NCBI GenBank assembly: GCA_037127315.1
Contig: JBBBDQ010001270.1
Span: 5,595,001-5,659,000 of the forward strand
From: Ascarosepion bandense
Lineage: Eukaryota; Mollusca; Cephalopoda; Sepiida; Sepiidae
DNA length: 64,000 bases
Direction of reading: 5' to 3'
The notes beneath the pieces are model-generated. The model was not told the DNA's origin, made no database searches, and saw nothing but the letters and a program-made list of their open reading frames with translations. Positions 10,978 through 19,734 of this stretch are shown in pieces. The number at the start of each line of letters is the position of its first letter. Position 1 is the first letter of the stretch. The position numbers were made by a program, and so were the translations under genes.

Positions 10978-11082
10978 ATTTCAGGAGAACCATCATCAGC
11001 TTATGTCTTTATTGTACAAAGAATTGTACACGAAAATCCTGTGTACTATAAAGACGGAAGCTGATGACGGTTCGCCTGAAAT
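10978..11082. repeat. 40-bp inverted repeat at PLE 5' edge
   Basis: Arms 10978-11017 and 11043-11082 match at 35 of 40 positions with a 25-nt loop. Each arm, read from the loop outward, contains CTGATGA, a GG-UUCN-CC mini-hairpin and then GAAAT, the same order as a hammerhead core. The right arm also overlaps the first codons of PLE coding sequence (KLMTVRLKLVHRAL). Confidence 0.8.
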
Positions 11083-11780
11083 TGGTTCACCGTGCCCTTA
11101 ATATTTGTTCTCCTGAATGCTTGGCCAGCGAATTAACACGCTTGCAAGATATTTTTGAAGGGAATGGGTACCCCATTAATTTGGTAAAACGGGTTATTGC
11201 TCGTAAGATTAAACGGTTTAAAGAACCAAAGGTTGAAGGGCCAAGTCGCTGTCCTTTGTATCTTAAATTACTCTGGCTTGGAAGAAAATGTCTCACTGTT
11301 ACTGACAAAGTTTCGGCTAGTATTTCGTCCGGTTATTTTTCAGTGCAGTTGCGTGTTGTTTTTAAGACAAGGCCCGCATTTCCATCTTTCGTTAAGGATC
11401 GGTTGTCCTATTTTCGTAAAAGTTCTCTTGTGTACAAATTTAAGTGCTGTTGCGATGCAGCATATATAGGACGAACCAATCTGAGGTTGGAGACGCGGGT
11501 TGCGCAGCATGTTCCCGCGAATATACGTTTAGGCAATTCTCATAGGAATATAAGAACAACTCAAGCTGTGTTGGATTCAGCAATTGGCCAACACCTGCTG
11601 GATAGTCAAGCTTGTGCCTCCTCTTATGAGGACTATTGGTTTTCTGTCCTGCACAGTGCTCGATCGGCATACCATTTACGTGTTTTGGAGGCCATTTGCC
11701 TAAAAATCCAGCAGCCGAGCCTGTGCAGGCAGAAAGAGCAGTTCTTGCGCTCCTTGCAATTACTGGCGAGTTTGTGAGTG
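11050..11780 (+). pseudogene. Penelope-like element, C-terminal RT and GIY-YIG nuclease fragment
   Basis: The 237-codon frame starts within LVHRALNICS and continues to ELTRLQDIFEGNGYP and VKRVIARKI, the conserved region after the PLE RT palm. SSLVYKFKCCCDAAYIGRTN (about residues 118-137), LETRV and QHV follow: the GIY-YIG endonuclease signature, with YIG and the downstream Arg and His in place. A final RVLEAICLKIQQPSL matches the usual PLE ending. The RT catalytic core (YxDD) is missing, so this is a 5'-truncated copy, as is common for PLEs. Downstream to 12028 no coding was seen. Confidence 0.9.
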
Positions 11781-12025
11781 TAACATTTTTCTTTTTTATT
11801 TCACTCTTGTGGAATTATATGTTTACACCCCCCTCACATTTTAATATTTTTCAATAAATTTATTTTTAAACGAATTCCATCTTCTCCCAGTATTGCAAGT
11901 ATTCCCTTTTTGGTCTTGTCCTATTCTTTACCCCTTTGTAATTTTGTGCCAACGAAACCCTTGACAAGTGTTGGCTGAAAGGTTCCTCGGGTTTGGGAAA
12001 ACAAAATGACGTCTACTCTTTTTAA

Positions 12026-12028
<3 letters not shown>

Positions 12029-12098
<70 letters not shown>
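12029..12098. repeat. (TA)n then (GA)n microsatellite
   Basis: About 18 TA units followed by about 17 GA units. Confidence 0.95.
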
Positions 12099-12099
<1 letters not shown>

Positions 12100-12224
12100 C
12101 TCTTAGAGAGTTATCAGGTGTGGTGAGTTGTGTTTATAAGAGAACTGCATTTTATATTGTATTTATTTGCTTTCTTTTTTTTAGTATTTATTTGAGTCTC
12201 TGTCTGTCTCCATTATTTCATTTA

Positions 12225-12830
12225 ACGAAAAAAAAAGGAAAAAAACAAAGAAACAAGATAATCAGATGACACGACATTCATAAAAATACTCCTGCACTCA
12301 CAGATTTACACACAAAAGCAACATATAACACCAGTTCCATAACAGTATATAAATACATAAATATTGAAAAATAACAGCAGAAAACCGGATAAGCCCTGAT
12401 GAGTAAGAGCGTTGTTCTATACGCACCTAACTTCGAAGTCGGCATGATAGAAGTGACGCCGATCCTTAAGTAACAATTTTTTTCTATTCATTAATATTAA
12501 TACCATTAATGCTTTATCTCCTCTAATATCGAGCAATTTATTGCAAAGCCTGCTTGGCTTAAGTACCTTTATCGAGAGAAAATAGAAAAAGAATTTTTTC
12601 TCTTTTTCTATTGAAAGGAAAAGAAAGAAAATAACCAGATCATATAACTTTCACCAAAAGAAAAAACATCAAACACACACAGATTTGCAGACAAAATTAA
12701 CAAATAACTCCCGTTCCACAACAATCTACAAGCACACAAATATAAAAAAAAAACTGCTTAAAAACTGGACAAACCCTGAGAAGTGAGTTTTTATTGTACG
12801 TTCACAAAACCTCGAAGTCATCACGGATAT
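12225..12830. repeat. Diverged direct repeat, two units ~375 bp apart
   Basis: 12225-12460 and 12600-12830 share an ordered series: A-rich start, CACAGATTT, ACAAAA, TTCCA-AACA, an AAACYGGA-AARCCCTGA block and a CTTCGAAGTC-like block. Identity is perhaps 65-70 percent by eye. The family is not identified; the end blocks resemble PLE untranslated sequence. Confidence 0.5.
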
Positions 12831-12842
12831 ATATATATATAT

Positions 12843-13085
12843 AATTATTTGTTTGAACATTATTTTTGATCGATGCTCGTATTTAAGTAGATATTTTGTT
12901 TATAATCAAACAGTATTATATATTTATTTCTACCTGCCTAATTATTTACGATAAATTTTTGTCACGAAAATGTGTGTTATTAGGCAGGATTCGAACCTGC
13001 AACTGCTAGCCACATAGGGAAAGTCACCAATTGATCTGGCGTGTCTTAGACCTTTCGACCACGAATGACCAACAGCCTAAACGAA
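12843..13085 (-). mobile_element. SINE-3, class II tRNA-headed SINE
   Basis: The minus strand begins near 13075 with a tRNA-like head (GTGGTCGAAAGGTCTAAGAC for the D arm, CAGGTTCGAATCCTG for the T arm) with an extended variable arm as in tRNA-Leu or Ser. The body has TCGTAAATAATTAGGCAGG, TACTGTTT and AAATACGAG and ends at ATAATGTTCAAACAA. The same body recurs at 52184-52345 and 44034-44203. The head diverges from a working tRNA and is fused to the body, so it is not annotated as a tRNA gene. Confidence 0.85.
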
Positions 13086-13615
13086 GTCAAATCAAGCCTA
13101 TATAATATATATATTCATTGAAACAGAGTAATTTTATAATAATCCTTCTAATTTTTCTAATTAGTTTCTTGATATTAAGTTGAAATTCATCAAGGAAGGT
13201 GCTGTAGTTTTTCGTACCTAAATAATTTTGATCTCCTCCGAAATCAACTTTAGGGGTGCATTGCAAAGACAAACTTATTGTAACTATTATTGTTGTGATT
13301 AGTTTAAATTTTAAATGAATCGATTGTACATATGAACATTTTTTCAAAACAAGCGTCCCAATATAAGGGAGAAAACCAGAAATGAGGTAGAAATGCAAAA
13401 TAGTATTAAATGCTAGACAAATGCACTTCAAAACGTTGTTACTACACTCGTAATAAATATTTTTCAGAATTCAGAAAATAACTTAAGGGAGATCATATTT
13501 TCTTTATTAAGTTTTCTCGGCTGCACATGCCGGTAGGCGTAATACATACTATTTACAAAGTAATAAAAAGGAGCTTCTGTTTTAAACACGGTTATCTAGA
13601 AAATAAGGTAGAAAG

Positions 13616-13616
<1 letters not shown>
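13086..13616. other. Spacer with one unrecognised ORF
   Basis: A 114-codon minus frame (13431-13087) with a hydrophobic N-terminal third and a basic end (NIKKLIRKIRRI). No family recognised. A PLE N-terminal remnant is possible but not shown. Confidence 0.4.

Positions 13617-13659
<43 letters not shown>
13617..13659. repeat. (TA)n microsatellite
   Basis: About 21 TA units, directly against the 3' end of an HH-SINE. Confidence 0.95.
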
Positions 13660-13663
<4 letters not shown>

Positions 13664-13779
13664 CAGCCACATACAAGCCTGTTTCGCTGTATCACAGCTC
13701 ATCAGTGAGGCTAGACACATCCACCTGCTTTAGGCCGGGATCGAAACTCAACCGACTGGTATCAGTCGGAGTCGCTACC

Positions 13780-13782
<3 letters not shown>
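13660..13782 (-). mobile_element. HH-SINE copy 1: tRNA-like head plus hammerhead ribozyme
   Basis: Minus strand: a tRNA-like part with GGGTAGCGAC (D-arm-like), a CCGACT...AGTCGG stem and GTTTCGATCCC (B-box-like), then about 30 bp, then the ribozyme core. (TA)n tracts abut both ends. Further copies: 14223-14336, 23545-23690, 56862-57003. Confidence 0.8.
13664..13716 (-). ncRNA. Type I hammerhead ribozyme candidate (copy 1)
   Basis: Stem I strands CCUCA and UGUGG (one mismatch). Catalytic CUGAUGA. Stem II GCUGU-GAU-ACAGC (perfect 5 bp). GAA, then stem III ACA-GGCU-UGU, then A as the nucleotide 5' of the expected cleavage site. All invariant hammerhead core residues are present in order. Short stem III with open stem I is the type I layout reported for some animal repeats. 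Activity is inferred only. Confidence 0.8.
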
Positions 13783-13822
<40 letters not shown>

Positions 13823-13893
13823 TCACGTAATAACTCGTTTACAAATGGAATGGAATATATATATATATATATAACTCGTTTACAAATGGAATG

Positions 13894-13945
<52 letters not shown>

Positions 13946-14110
13946 CATTCCATTTGTAAACGAGTTCTTACGTGACCTAGGTTTCTACCATAAGTGGTAG
14001 AAACCTAGGTCGCGAAGACACCACTCATGGTAGAAATCTAGGTCGCGTAATCGTAATAACTCGTTTACAAATGGAAAATATTCAAAAGTTCTACAATATA
14101 ATTGTATTGA
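13783..14110. repeat. Cluster of palindromic MITE ends and (TA)n
   Basis: Between (TA)n tracts lie three inverted copies of the palindromic-MITE terminus (AACTCGTTTACAAATGGAAT and complement). 13974-14011 is a perfect palindrome with 17-bp arms (GACCTAGGTTTCTACCA) and a 4-nt loop, made of two head-to-head MITE ends. A further end pair lies at 14012-14075. This suggests repeated insertion or fold-back duplication of the element at 16455-16825. Confidence 0.8.
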
Positions 14111-14177
14111 ACACATTTTATTACAAATGTGCACTGATCTAATCTTATTAAGAGCAGAAACTAAGTAATTAAACAAT

Positions 14178-14222
<45 letters not shown>
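14110..14222. repeat. Dispersed MITE-flanking module and (TA)n
   Basis: 14089-14177 (AATTGTATTGAAC, then ACTAAGTAATTAAACAAT) recurs at about 7104-7183 and in reverse at 16363-16445, each time between a palindromic MITE end and a (TA)n tract. It is therefore probably part of the element. Confidence 0.65.
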
Positions 14223-14225
<3 letters not shown>

Positions 14226-14335
14226 TCATCCACATACAAGCCTGTTTCGATGTATCACAGCTCATCAGTGTGGTTAGAGACATTCACTTGCTTCTGGCCG
14301 GGATCGAAACTCGACCGATTTGGTGCCAGTCGGAG

Positions 14336-14336
<1 letters not shown>
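14223..14336 (-). mobile_element. HH-SINE copy 2
   Basis: Same tRNA-like part (CGAGTTTCGATCCCGG on minus) and ribozyme region as copy 1, again between (TA)n tracts (14181-14222 and 14337-14381). The head is cut short at 14336. Confidence 0.8.
14225..14285 (-). ncRNA. Type I hammerhead ribozyme candidate (copy 2)
   Basis: Stem I CCACA/UGUGG is a perfect 5-bp helix. CUGAUGA and GAAA are intact. Stem II GCUGU...ACAUC has one mismatch. Stem III ACA-GGCU-UGU is followed by A at the predicted cut. Confidence 0.78.
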
Positions 14337-14381
<45 letters not shown>

Positions 14382-14385
<4 letters not shown>

Positions 14386-15540
14386 CCTTTAAACCATACA
14401 ATAAAGACAATGAAATCCTTAGCTATGTCAATATTAGATCTAACCACCCTAGCGTCATTATAAAGAAAATATCAAAGACCGTGAATGTTAGAATTAATCG
14501 ATTATTCTCTAACCGAGAAATCCTTAGGAATAATAAAGATATATATATATGATAAGGCCCTCCTGAATATAGGATATAAAGAGAAATGAGCGTATTTGAC
14601 ACCCACTAAAAATACGGAACCGTTAAAGACCAAAAGTAAAAATAGGAAAAGAGAAATAACCATGATCTGACCTCCTGTTCTGTGAACTATTAACTATTAA
14701 CATTGGGAAGATCTTCCTTAAATAAATAAATAAACATTTTCATGGAGATAATCCCCTGAGTAAGATATTAAATAGGAAAACTATCAAGATTAGTTTCTCG
14801 GGTACCAATAGCAGATATAACATTATTAACTCCCATAATAACCAAATCTTGAAGAAATGTTGGGAATCAAATACATAAAATAAAATGATACTCCCCACTG
14901 TAACTATAGATCTAGAAATAAAAGTCCGGTTGAGGGTAAGTGTAGATCAGAAAATGTGCTCTATTAAGCCACCATCAACCCTAAGGAAAATAGAGACGTA
15001 ATGTTTATATCGGAATTTCAGTGGGAATTTGGAAGCAATGGCTTTATATCCACGGATACTCCTTCACCAACCCTAGTTTAAGATTTTTTTTTTTTTTTAA
15101 TCATTTCACCCCGAGCAAAACGGTAATGCCACTGATGTGCAGGGGGCTATGTAAGAGTGAAAAGACTGGAAAAGAGAAAGCCGGAAACCACATCCTAAAC
15201 AGGGAACAAGGGATGAGCCTCTACACCTGTTCAATAGATGTGGTGGAGTGTGAACCGGACGATAGTTTAGTCTATCTACTCCAATTGAAAAAAAAAAAAA
15301 AGAAAAGTGAAAAGACTGGAAAAGAGAAAGCCGGAAACCACATCCTAAACAGGGAACAAGGGATGAGCCTCTACACCTGTTCAATAGACGTGGGTGGAGT
15401 GTGAACCGGGTACCAAACAGATCTTTCTAGAAAATGCTGGGAGGAAAATAACTTAGATTACCAGATAAAATGGGAACTCATAGTCAAAGCTTGGTCCCCT
15501 AATAGATTAAGAGATGGGTGTAATCTATGTTTGACAAAAA
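14382..15540 (+). pseudogene. PLE-type retroelement (RT tail and GIY-YIG), copy split by a SINE
   Basis: Fragmented frames read FKPYNKDNEILSYVNIRSNH, IKKISKTVNVRINRLFSN, then NPLSKILNRKT-like, CNCRNKS (Zn-finger-like), YIGISVGIWKQ (GIY-YIG) with YIHGYSF. After a SINE insertion the frame continues CWEENNLDYQIKWELI and DGCNLCL. The order matches the less decayed copy at 49180-50422. Many stops and frameshifts. Confidence 0.8.
15073..15410 (-). mobile_element. SINE-2-like element, tandemly duplicated, inside a PLE
   Basis: The minus strand carries a GGTTCACACTCCACC B-box-like start, CCTGTTTAGGATGTGG, CTTTTCCAGTC and the LINE-A-like tail (CCCCTGCACATCAGTGGC, GCTCGGGGTGAAATGATT, A run). A 105-bp part (15306-15410) repeats 15156-15262 with an A-rich joint. 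It interrupts PLE coding between TNPSLR and the CWEEN block. Confidence 0.8.
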
Positions 15541-15900
15541 AAAAAAAAAATTAAATTTTAAAATTTCATGACCAAAATATATTTTTTAACAAAGGCAGAT
15601 CATAAATATGTGTTGGCATAGAAAAAAGTATGAATTACAATAGTTATCCTATTCCCCTAATTAGTCCCAATAAAAATTAATTTTTTTTAAAGTTGGCCAA
15701 ACAGTTACTTCCCCACCACCTAAAACTACTAGCCCAAGGGTCAGGCCACATGCTTCCCACTACCAAGGAGGAATTACTAATAATTCCTTCCCCCATCCAA
15801 ACCCAATGAAAACTAATACATCCCAACCCTTTGCTTTACCTAAGCTAAACTCTGGGTTTAGAATTTTTCCTCATTCTCTGTTTATAGGGGGTTGAAGAAT
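15541..15900. other. Spacer, nothing recognised
   Basis: A- and C-rich low-information sequence with no motif, although PLE 3' sequence may extend here. Confidence 0.5.
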
Positions 15901-15902
15901 CA

Positions 15903-16206
15903 ATCAGTTAAGTGCCATACGTGATACATGCTTGGGCGATCATGTCTCTTTCGAGACATGACTGACTGGGCAGAAGATTATCCCGCAGTAGGTTGCCATT
16001 GCTTTCTGTGGTAGTCTGGTTGCCGACCAAGGCTATAGAACCAAATCTGTCCTGCTATTTAACCCATAACTGGTGGAAGAGACGGATTAATACCTTTCCC
16101 AAGGATATTTGCGCGTAAGTGAATACAATGGATTCAACTGGAATTCGAACTCGGCTCCTCCGGTTTCTCGTTCCGAGCCGATATCCACTATACCACAACG
16201 CACATA
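15903..16206 (-). mobile_element. SINE-1 copy
   Basis: Near full-length: tRNA-like head at the right (AGTTCGAATTCCAGTTGAAT on minus) and TCTCTTTCGAGACATGAT hairpin and CTTAACTGATTG tail at the left. No clean target duplication was found. Confidence 0.9.
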
Positions 16207-16262
16207 GAATACATGCCTTAAAATGACACGTTGAAAATGGCTATTCCCCCACTAAGTTTTAA

Positions 16263-16265
<3 letters not shown>

Positions 16266-16347
<82 letters not shown>
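16266..16347. repeat. (TA)41 microsatellite
   Basis: Uninterrupted TA run of about 82 bp. Confidence 0.98.
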
Positions 16348-16349
<2 letters not shown>

Positions 16350-16830
16350 TGATTTTTTACTTACTTAGTTTTTGGTCATAATAAAATTAGACCGGTGCAC
16401 ATTTGTATTAAAAAGTGTTCATTACAATTATATTGTAGAACTTTTGATTATTTTTCATTTGTAAGTGAGTTATTACGCGACCTAGGTTTCTACCATGTGG
16501 TGTCTTCAGGCGATTTGCAATAATTGATTTTACCGTTTACTTTTCTTTTTTTTTAAAGAACGCTCATGTAACGGTGGATTCTTTTTAACGCTCATGTGAC
16601 GGGGAATTTTTGAACGCGCAATTTTTAAAATTAACGTTTTCACTAATGGTTGTAATTTTTAAAAAATTGTGTTTAAAAATTCCCCGTCACGTGATCGTTA
16701 AAAAAAACCGATATTTGAGCGTTCTTAAAAAAAAACGGTAAACGTTAAATCAGTTATTGCAAATCGCCTGAAGGCACCACATCATAGAAACCTAGGTCGC
16801 ATAATAACTCGTTTACAAATGAATATAAAT
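16350..16830. mobile_element. Palindromic MITE, best copy
   Basis: Arms of about 170 bp (16455-16625 and 16660-16825) are imperfect reverse complements: GAGTTATTACGCGACCTAGG, a GGTGTCTTCAGGCGATTTGC block, a GAACGCTCATG block and a CACGTGA-like GGGGAATTTTTGAAC block appear on both sides of a short centre. A one-sided extension (16350-16450) reaches the (TA)n tract. No ORF. Class II non-autonomous element, superfamily unknown. Confidence 0.8.
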
Positions 16831-17039
16831 ATATTAAAAAGTGTCATGTCTAGGCATCAAGCTATCCTGCTCCCTCTCATAACCCAAATGATAAATCTAC
16901 ACGGTTGCTTAATTCTCATCTTTGATTGAACAATATTGACACACTTAAAGCATTTTCTCCAAATACCATTTCCTAGTTTTCTACGAATTCTTCTTATATT
17001 TTCAAAATAAAGCATTTTACCATTTATTTTAACATATCA

Positions 17040-17213
17040 CCTGAAAAGAACAGTATTGCACTGGAACATGAAAGTTTTTGTGTAGTGATATTATGCTCAT
17101 ATAAACCATTGTAATAACAACATTACAATATTAAGCTTTACTCTGTATCGAGCATTCTTTGTAAAAGTAAATGATTGAAGGGTGGGTTTTAATCTACGTG
17201 TTCTTCCACTTTC

Positions 17214-17219
<6 letters not shown>
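17040..17219. repeat. Dispersed repeat ending in (TA)n, copy 1
   Basis: Matches 33975-34156 in order (GAACAGTATTG, GTAGTGATATTATGCT, ATTACAATATTAAGCT, TTTTAATCTACGTGTTCTT), and both copies stop at a (TA)n tract. Not identified. Confidence 0.7.
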
Positions 17220-17251
<32 letters not shown>

Positions 17252-17253
<2 letters not shown>

Positions 17254-17402
17254 ACTCCACATATGTCTATTGAACAGGTTAAGAGGCTCATACCTTGTCC
17301 CTGTTTAGGATGTGGTTTTCGGCTTTCTCTTTTCTAATCTTTTCACTATTACGTAGCCCCCTGCACATCAGTGGCGTTACCGGCTTGCTCGGGGTGATAC
17401 GA
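17252..17402 (+). mobile_element. SINE-2-like element between (TA)n tracts
   Basis: Starts CACACTCCACATATGTCTAT, includes CCTGTTTAGGATGTGG and CTTTCTCTTTTCTAATC and ends CCCCTGCACATCAGTGGC, CTTGCTCGGGGTGATACGA. (TA)n tracts lie at 17219-17250 and 17402-17426. Confidence 0.85.
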
Positions 17403-17426
17403 TATATATATATATATATATATATA

Positions 17427-18212
17427 GGTAATTTATACATGAATAATTATCCTATTTATTCTTAGCTATGATATCATTAACTGCATACACGCGGAAATGT
17501 GCTTTTCTAGTGTTTTTAACGTGCACTCATGTTTATCAGACACTTTTCCGTAAAATTCTTAGGAAGAGTTTTTGCGTGGAGTTTGCCAGCTATCGATAGA
17601 CAAGAAACCTAGAATCCATTCCGAATACTGATCTGCGACATCAAGACGCTAAATGTCAGTATGCGAGATTGTGAAATAATGGTATTATGCATAGAAGATC
17701 GTTCACTGAATGATTTGTTCATGCAGACGAAAACTTTTATCTCGTTTATAAGGATGCTTAAAAATGCTCTGTTATCCGGAAAAGATTTGACATTATCGTT
17801 TAGATATATTAAATACAAGGGTAATTTTATCGTTCCTGTCGAAATGTCATTTTCATCTTCGCAATGGAGATTATTTGATGAAACAAAGTGTCGGAAGTGT
17901 TGTAAATCTTTTCTCAGTAGGTGGGTGACAATGAGAGTTCAGCCTCTGCCGTCTGACATTTCCAGGATAAAGGCAATCATGGTTACCAGAACCTAATCAA
18001 AGCCTGCTGTAGTTGACATTCCAGAAAAGGTCTTCGTCCGATCGACGACGGACAGTGAGAATTCGAGCTGCCGTGTGTTATTGAACCAAATCTGTAGTCA
18101 AGTTAATTGAGATTTTTTTAATCAGATTGGCGTTGGGCTAGAAGATCATGAAGTCTTCTGCAGAACCATATTCTAGATTCGGAAAGAAAGTTGGGGAGGC
18201 GAGGAAAAAAGG
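17427..18212 (+). other. Spacer with one unrecognised ORF
   Basis: The least repetitive stretch in the window. A 111-codon plus frame (17661-17996, MRDCEIMVLCIED...MVTRT) has balanced composition and two CxxC-like cysteines (CRKCCK) but no family match or splice support. It could be chance, an exon or a decayed element. Confidence 0.3.
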
Positions 18213-18221
18213 AAAGTAAGA

Positions 18222-18273
<52 letters not shown>

Positions 18274-18288
18274 GGAATAGGTCGAAAG

Positions 18289-18338
<50 letters not shown>

Positions 18339-18349
18339 GGAAGAGGATT

Positions 18350-18404
<55 letters not shown>

Positions 18405-18414
18405 GGAATAGGTT

Positions 18415-18471
<57 letters not shown>

Positions 18472-18490
18472 GATAGATAAGGAAGAGGTT

Positions 18491-18545
<55 letters not shown>

Positions 18546-18555
18546 GGAAGAGGTT

Positions 18556-18614
<59 letters not shown>

Positions 18615-18624
18615 GGAAGAAGTT

Positions 18625-18671
<47 letters not shown>

Positions 18672-18681
18672 GGAAGAGGTT

Positions 18682-18728
<47 letters not shown>

Positions 18729-18738
18729 GGAAGAGGTT

Positions 18739-18797
<59 letters not shown>

Positions 18798-18807
18798 GGA
18801 AGAGGTT

Positions 18808-18870
<63 letters not shown>

Positions 18871-18873
18871 AGA
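18213..18873. repeat. (GATA)n blocks punctuated by a conserved spacer
   Basis: About ten (GATA)9-14 blocks, each separated by AAGGAAGAGGTTAA or a one-base variant (AGGAATAGG, AGAAG), giving a higher-order period of roughly 60-70 bp. On the minus strand this yields a long IYLS repeat frame that is not a protein. Confidence 0.95.
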
Positions 18874-19119
18874 CAGAGTGTAGATAGTATATAAAGGGAG
18901 GGAGAGAATTTTGTGAAAGTGGTTGGAGGCATAGAGTTGATATAAGTTGTAAGGGAGAAAGAAGTGGAGAAAAAGAGGAGAAATGGAAAGGAGGGGAGAA
19001 CGATGGAGGTTAATACGAGAAAGAGATAGAGATTGGAAGAGAAAATGAGGGAGTAAGAAATAAAAAGAATGTGATAGATTGTAATTAAGAGAAGGGAAGA
19101 AGGACGCAGAACGAAGACA
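18874..19119. other. Purine-rich spacer
   Basis: GA-rich sequence following the GATA array. Nothing else recognised. Confidence 0.6.
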
Positions 19120-19583
19120 AAAATTCCTAGCATCTGAAGAAGGCCGGAGCGTACAGCGGCCGAAACGTCGTACAACTGGAAATCAAAATGAGGACAATAG
19201 ACTATATAATGTAGATAGTGTAAATACTTTATACCTAAAATGAAAGAGAAATAAGAAAAAAGAAAAGAAAAAGTATTAAGATATAACCGTGTGCAACAGT
19301 GAAATCATAAGGCCCATTGGGAAAGTGTGTTTGATTTCATTGATCAGATAAGTGTCTGAAGAAGGCCGGAGCGTACAGCGGCCGAAACGTCGTACAAATG
19401 GAAATCAAAATGAGGACAATAGTCTATATAATGTAGATAGTGTAAATACTTTATACCTAAAATGAAAGAGAAATAAGAAAAAAGAAAAGAAAAAGTATAT
19501 TAAGATATAACAGTGTACAACAGTGAAATCATAAGGCCCATTGGGAAAGTGCGTTTGATTTCATTGATCAGATAAGTGTCACG
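19120..19583 (+). repeat. Tandem duplicate of a PLE-like terminal unit
   Basis: Two direct copies about 220 bp apart, each with CTGAAGAAGGCC, GAGCGTACAGC, GGCCGAAACGTCGTAC, then ATGAGGACAATA, ATGTAGATAGTGTAAATAC and CATAAGGCCCATTGGG. The CUGAAGA-A-GGCC...GGCC-GAAAC arrangement has the order of a hammerhead core with one extra base before stem II. A third copy lies at 20258-20425 and inverted copies at 19735-19935 and 52930-53140. Confidence 0.8.
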
Positions 19584-19734
19584 TGTATTACCTCATTTAA
19601 CATATTACTATCTGGATTTTTTAAAAACTGAAAAAAGTTTAAATCGTTTGTCTTAACAAATCGCTGAAGAAGTAGAGAAACACAAGCGGAGTGTGATCGT
19701 ATGAAAAATACATTTTATTATTTGTTTATATTTC

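Noticed and set aside
12400..12440. Hammerhead around CTGATGAGTAAG
   Set aside because: No pairing stem II followed by GAAA at suitable distance; the parallel copy at 12775 lacks CTGATGAG.
12977..13075. Functional tRNA-Leu or tRNA-Ser gene
   Set aside because: Acceptor strands do not pair, anticodon arm is poor, and the sequence continues into a SINE body present in two other places.
17661..17996. 111-codon ORF as a host gene
   Set aside because: No recognised domain, no splice or regulatory support; kept only as an unrecognised ORF in a spacer note.
18489..19175. 228-codon minus frame rich in LSIYLSI
   Set aside because: Translation of (GATA)n blocks; the same holds for 51925-52876.
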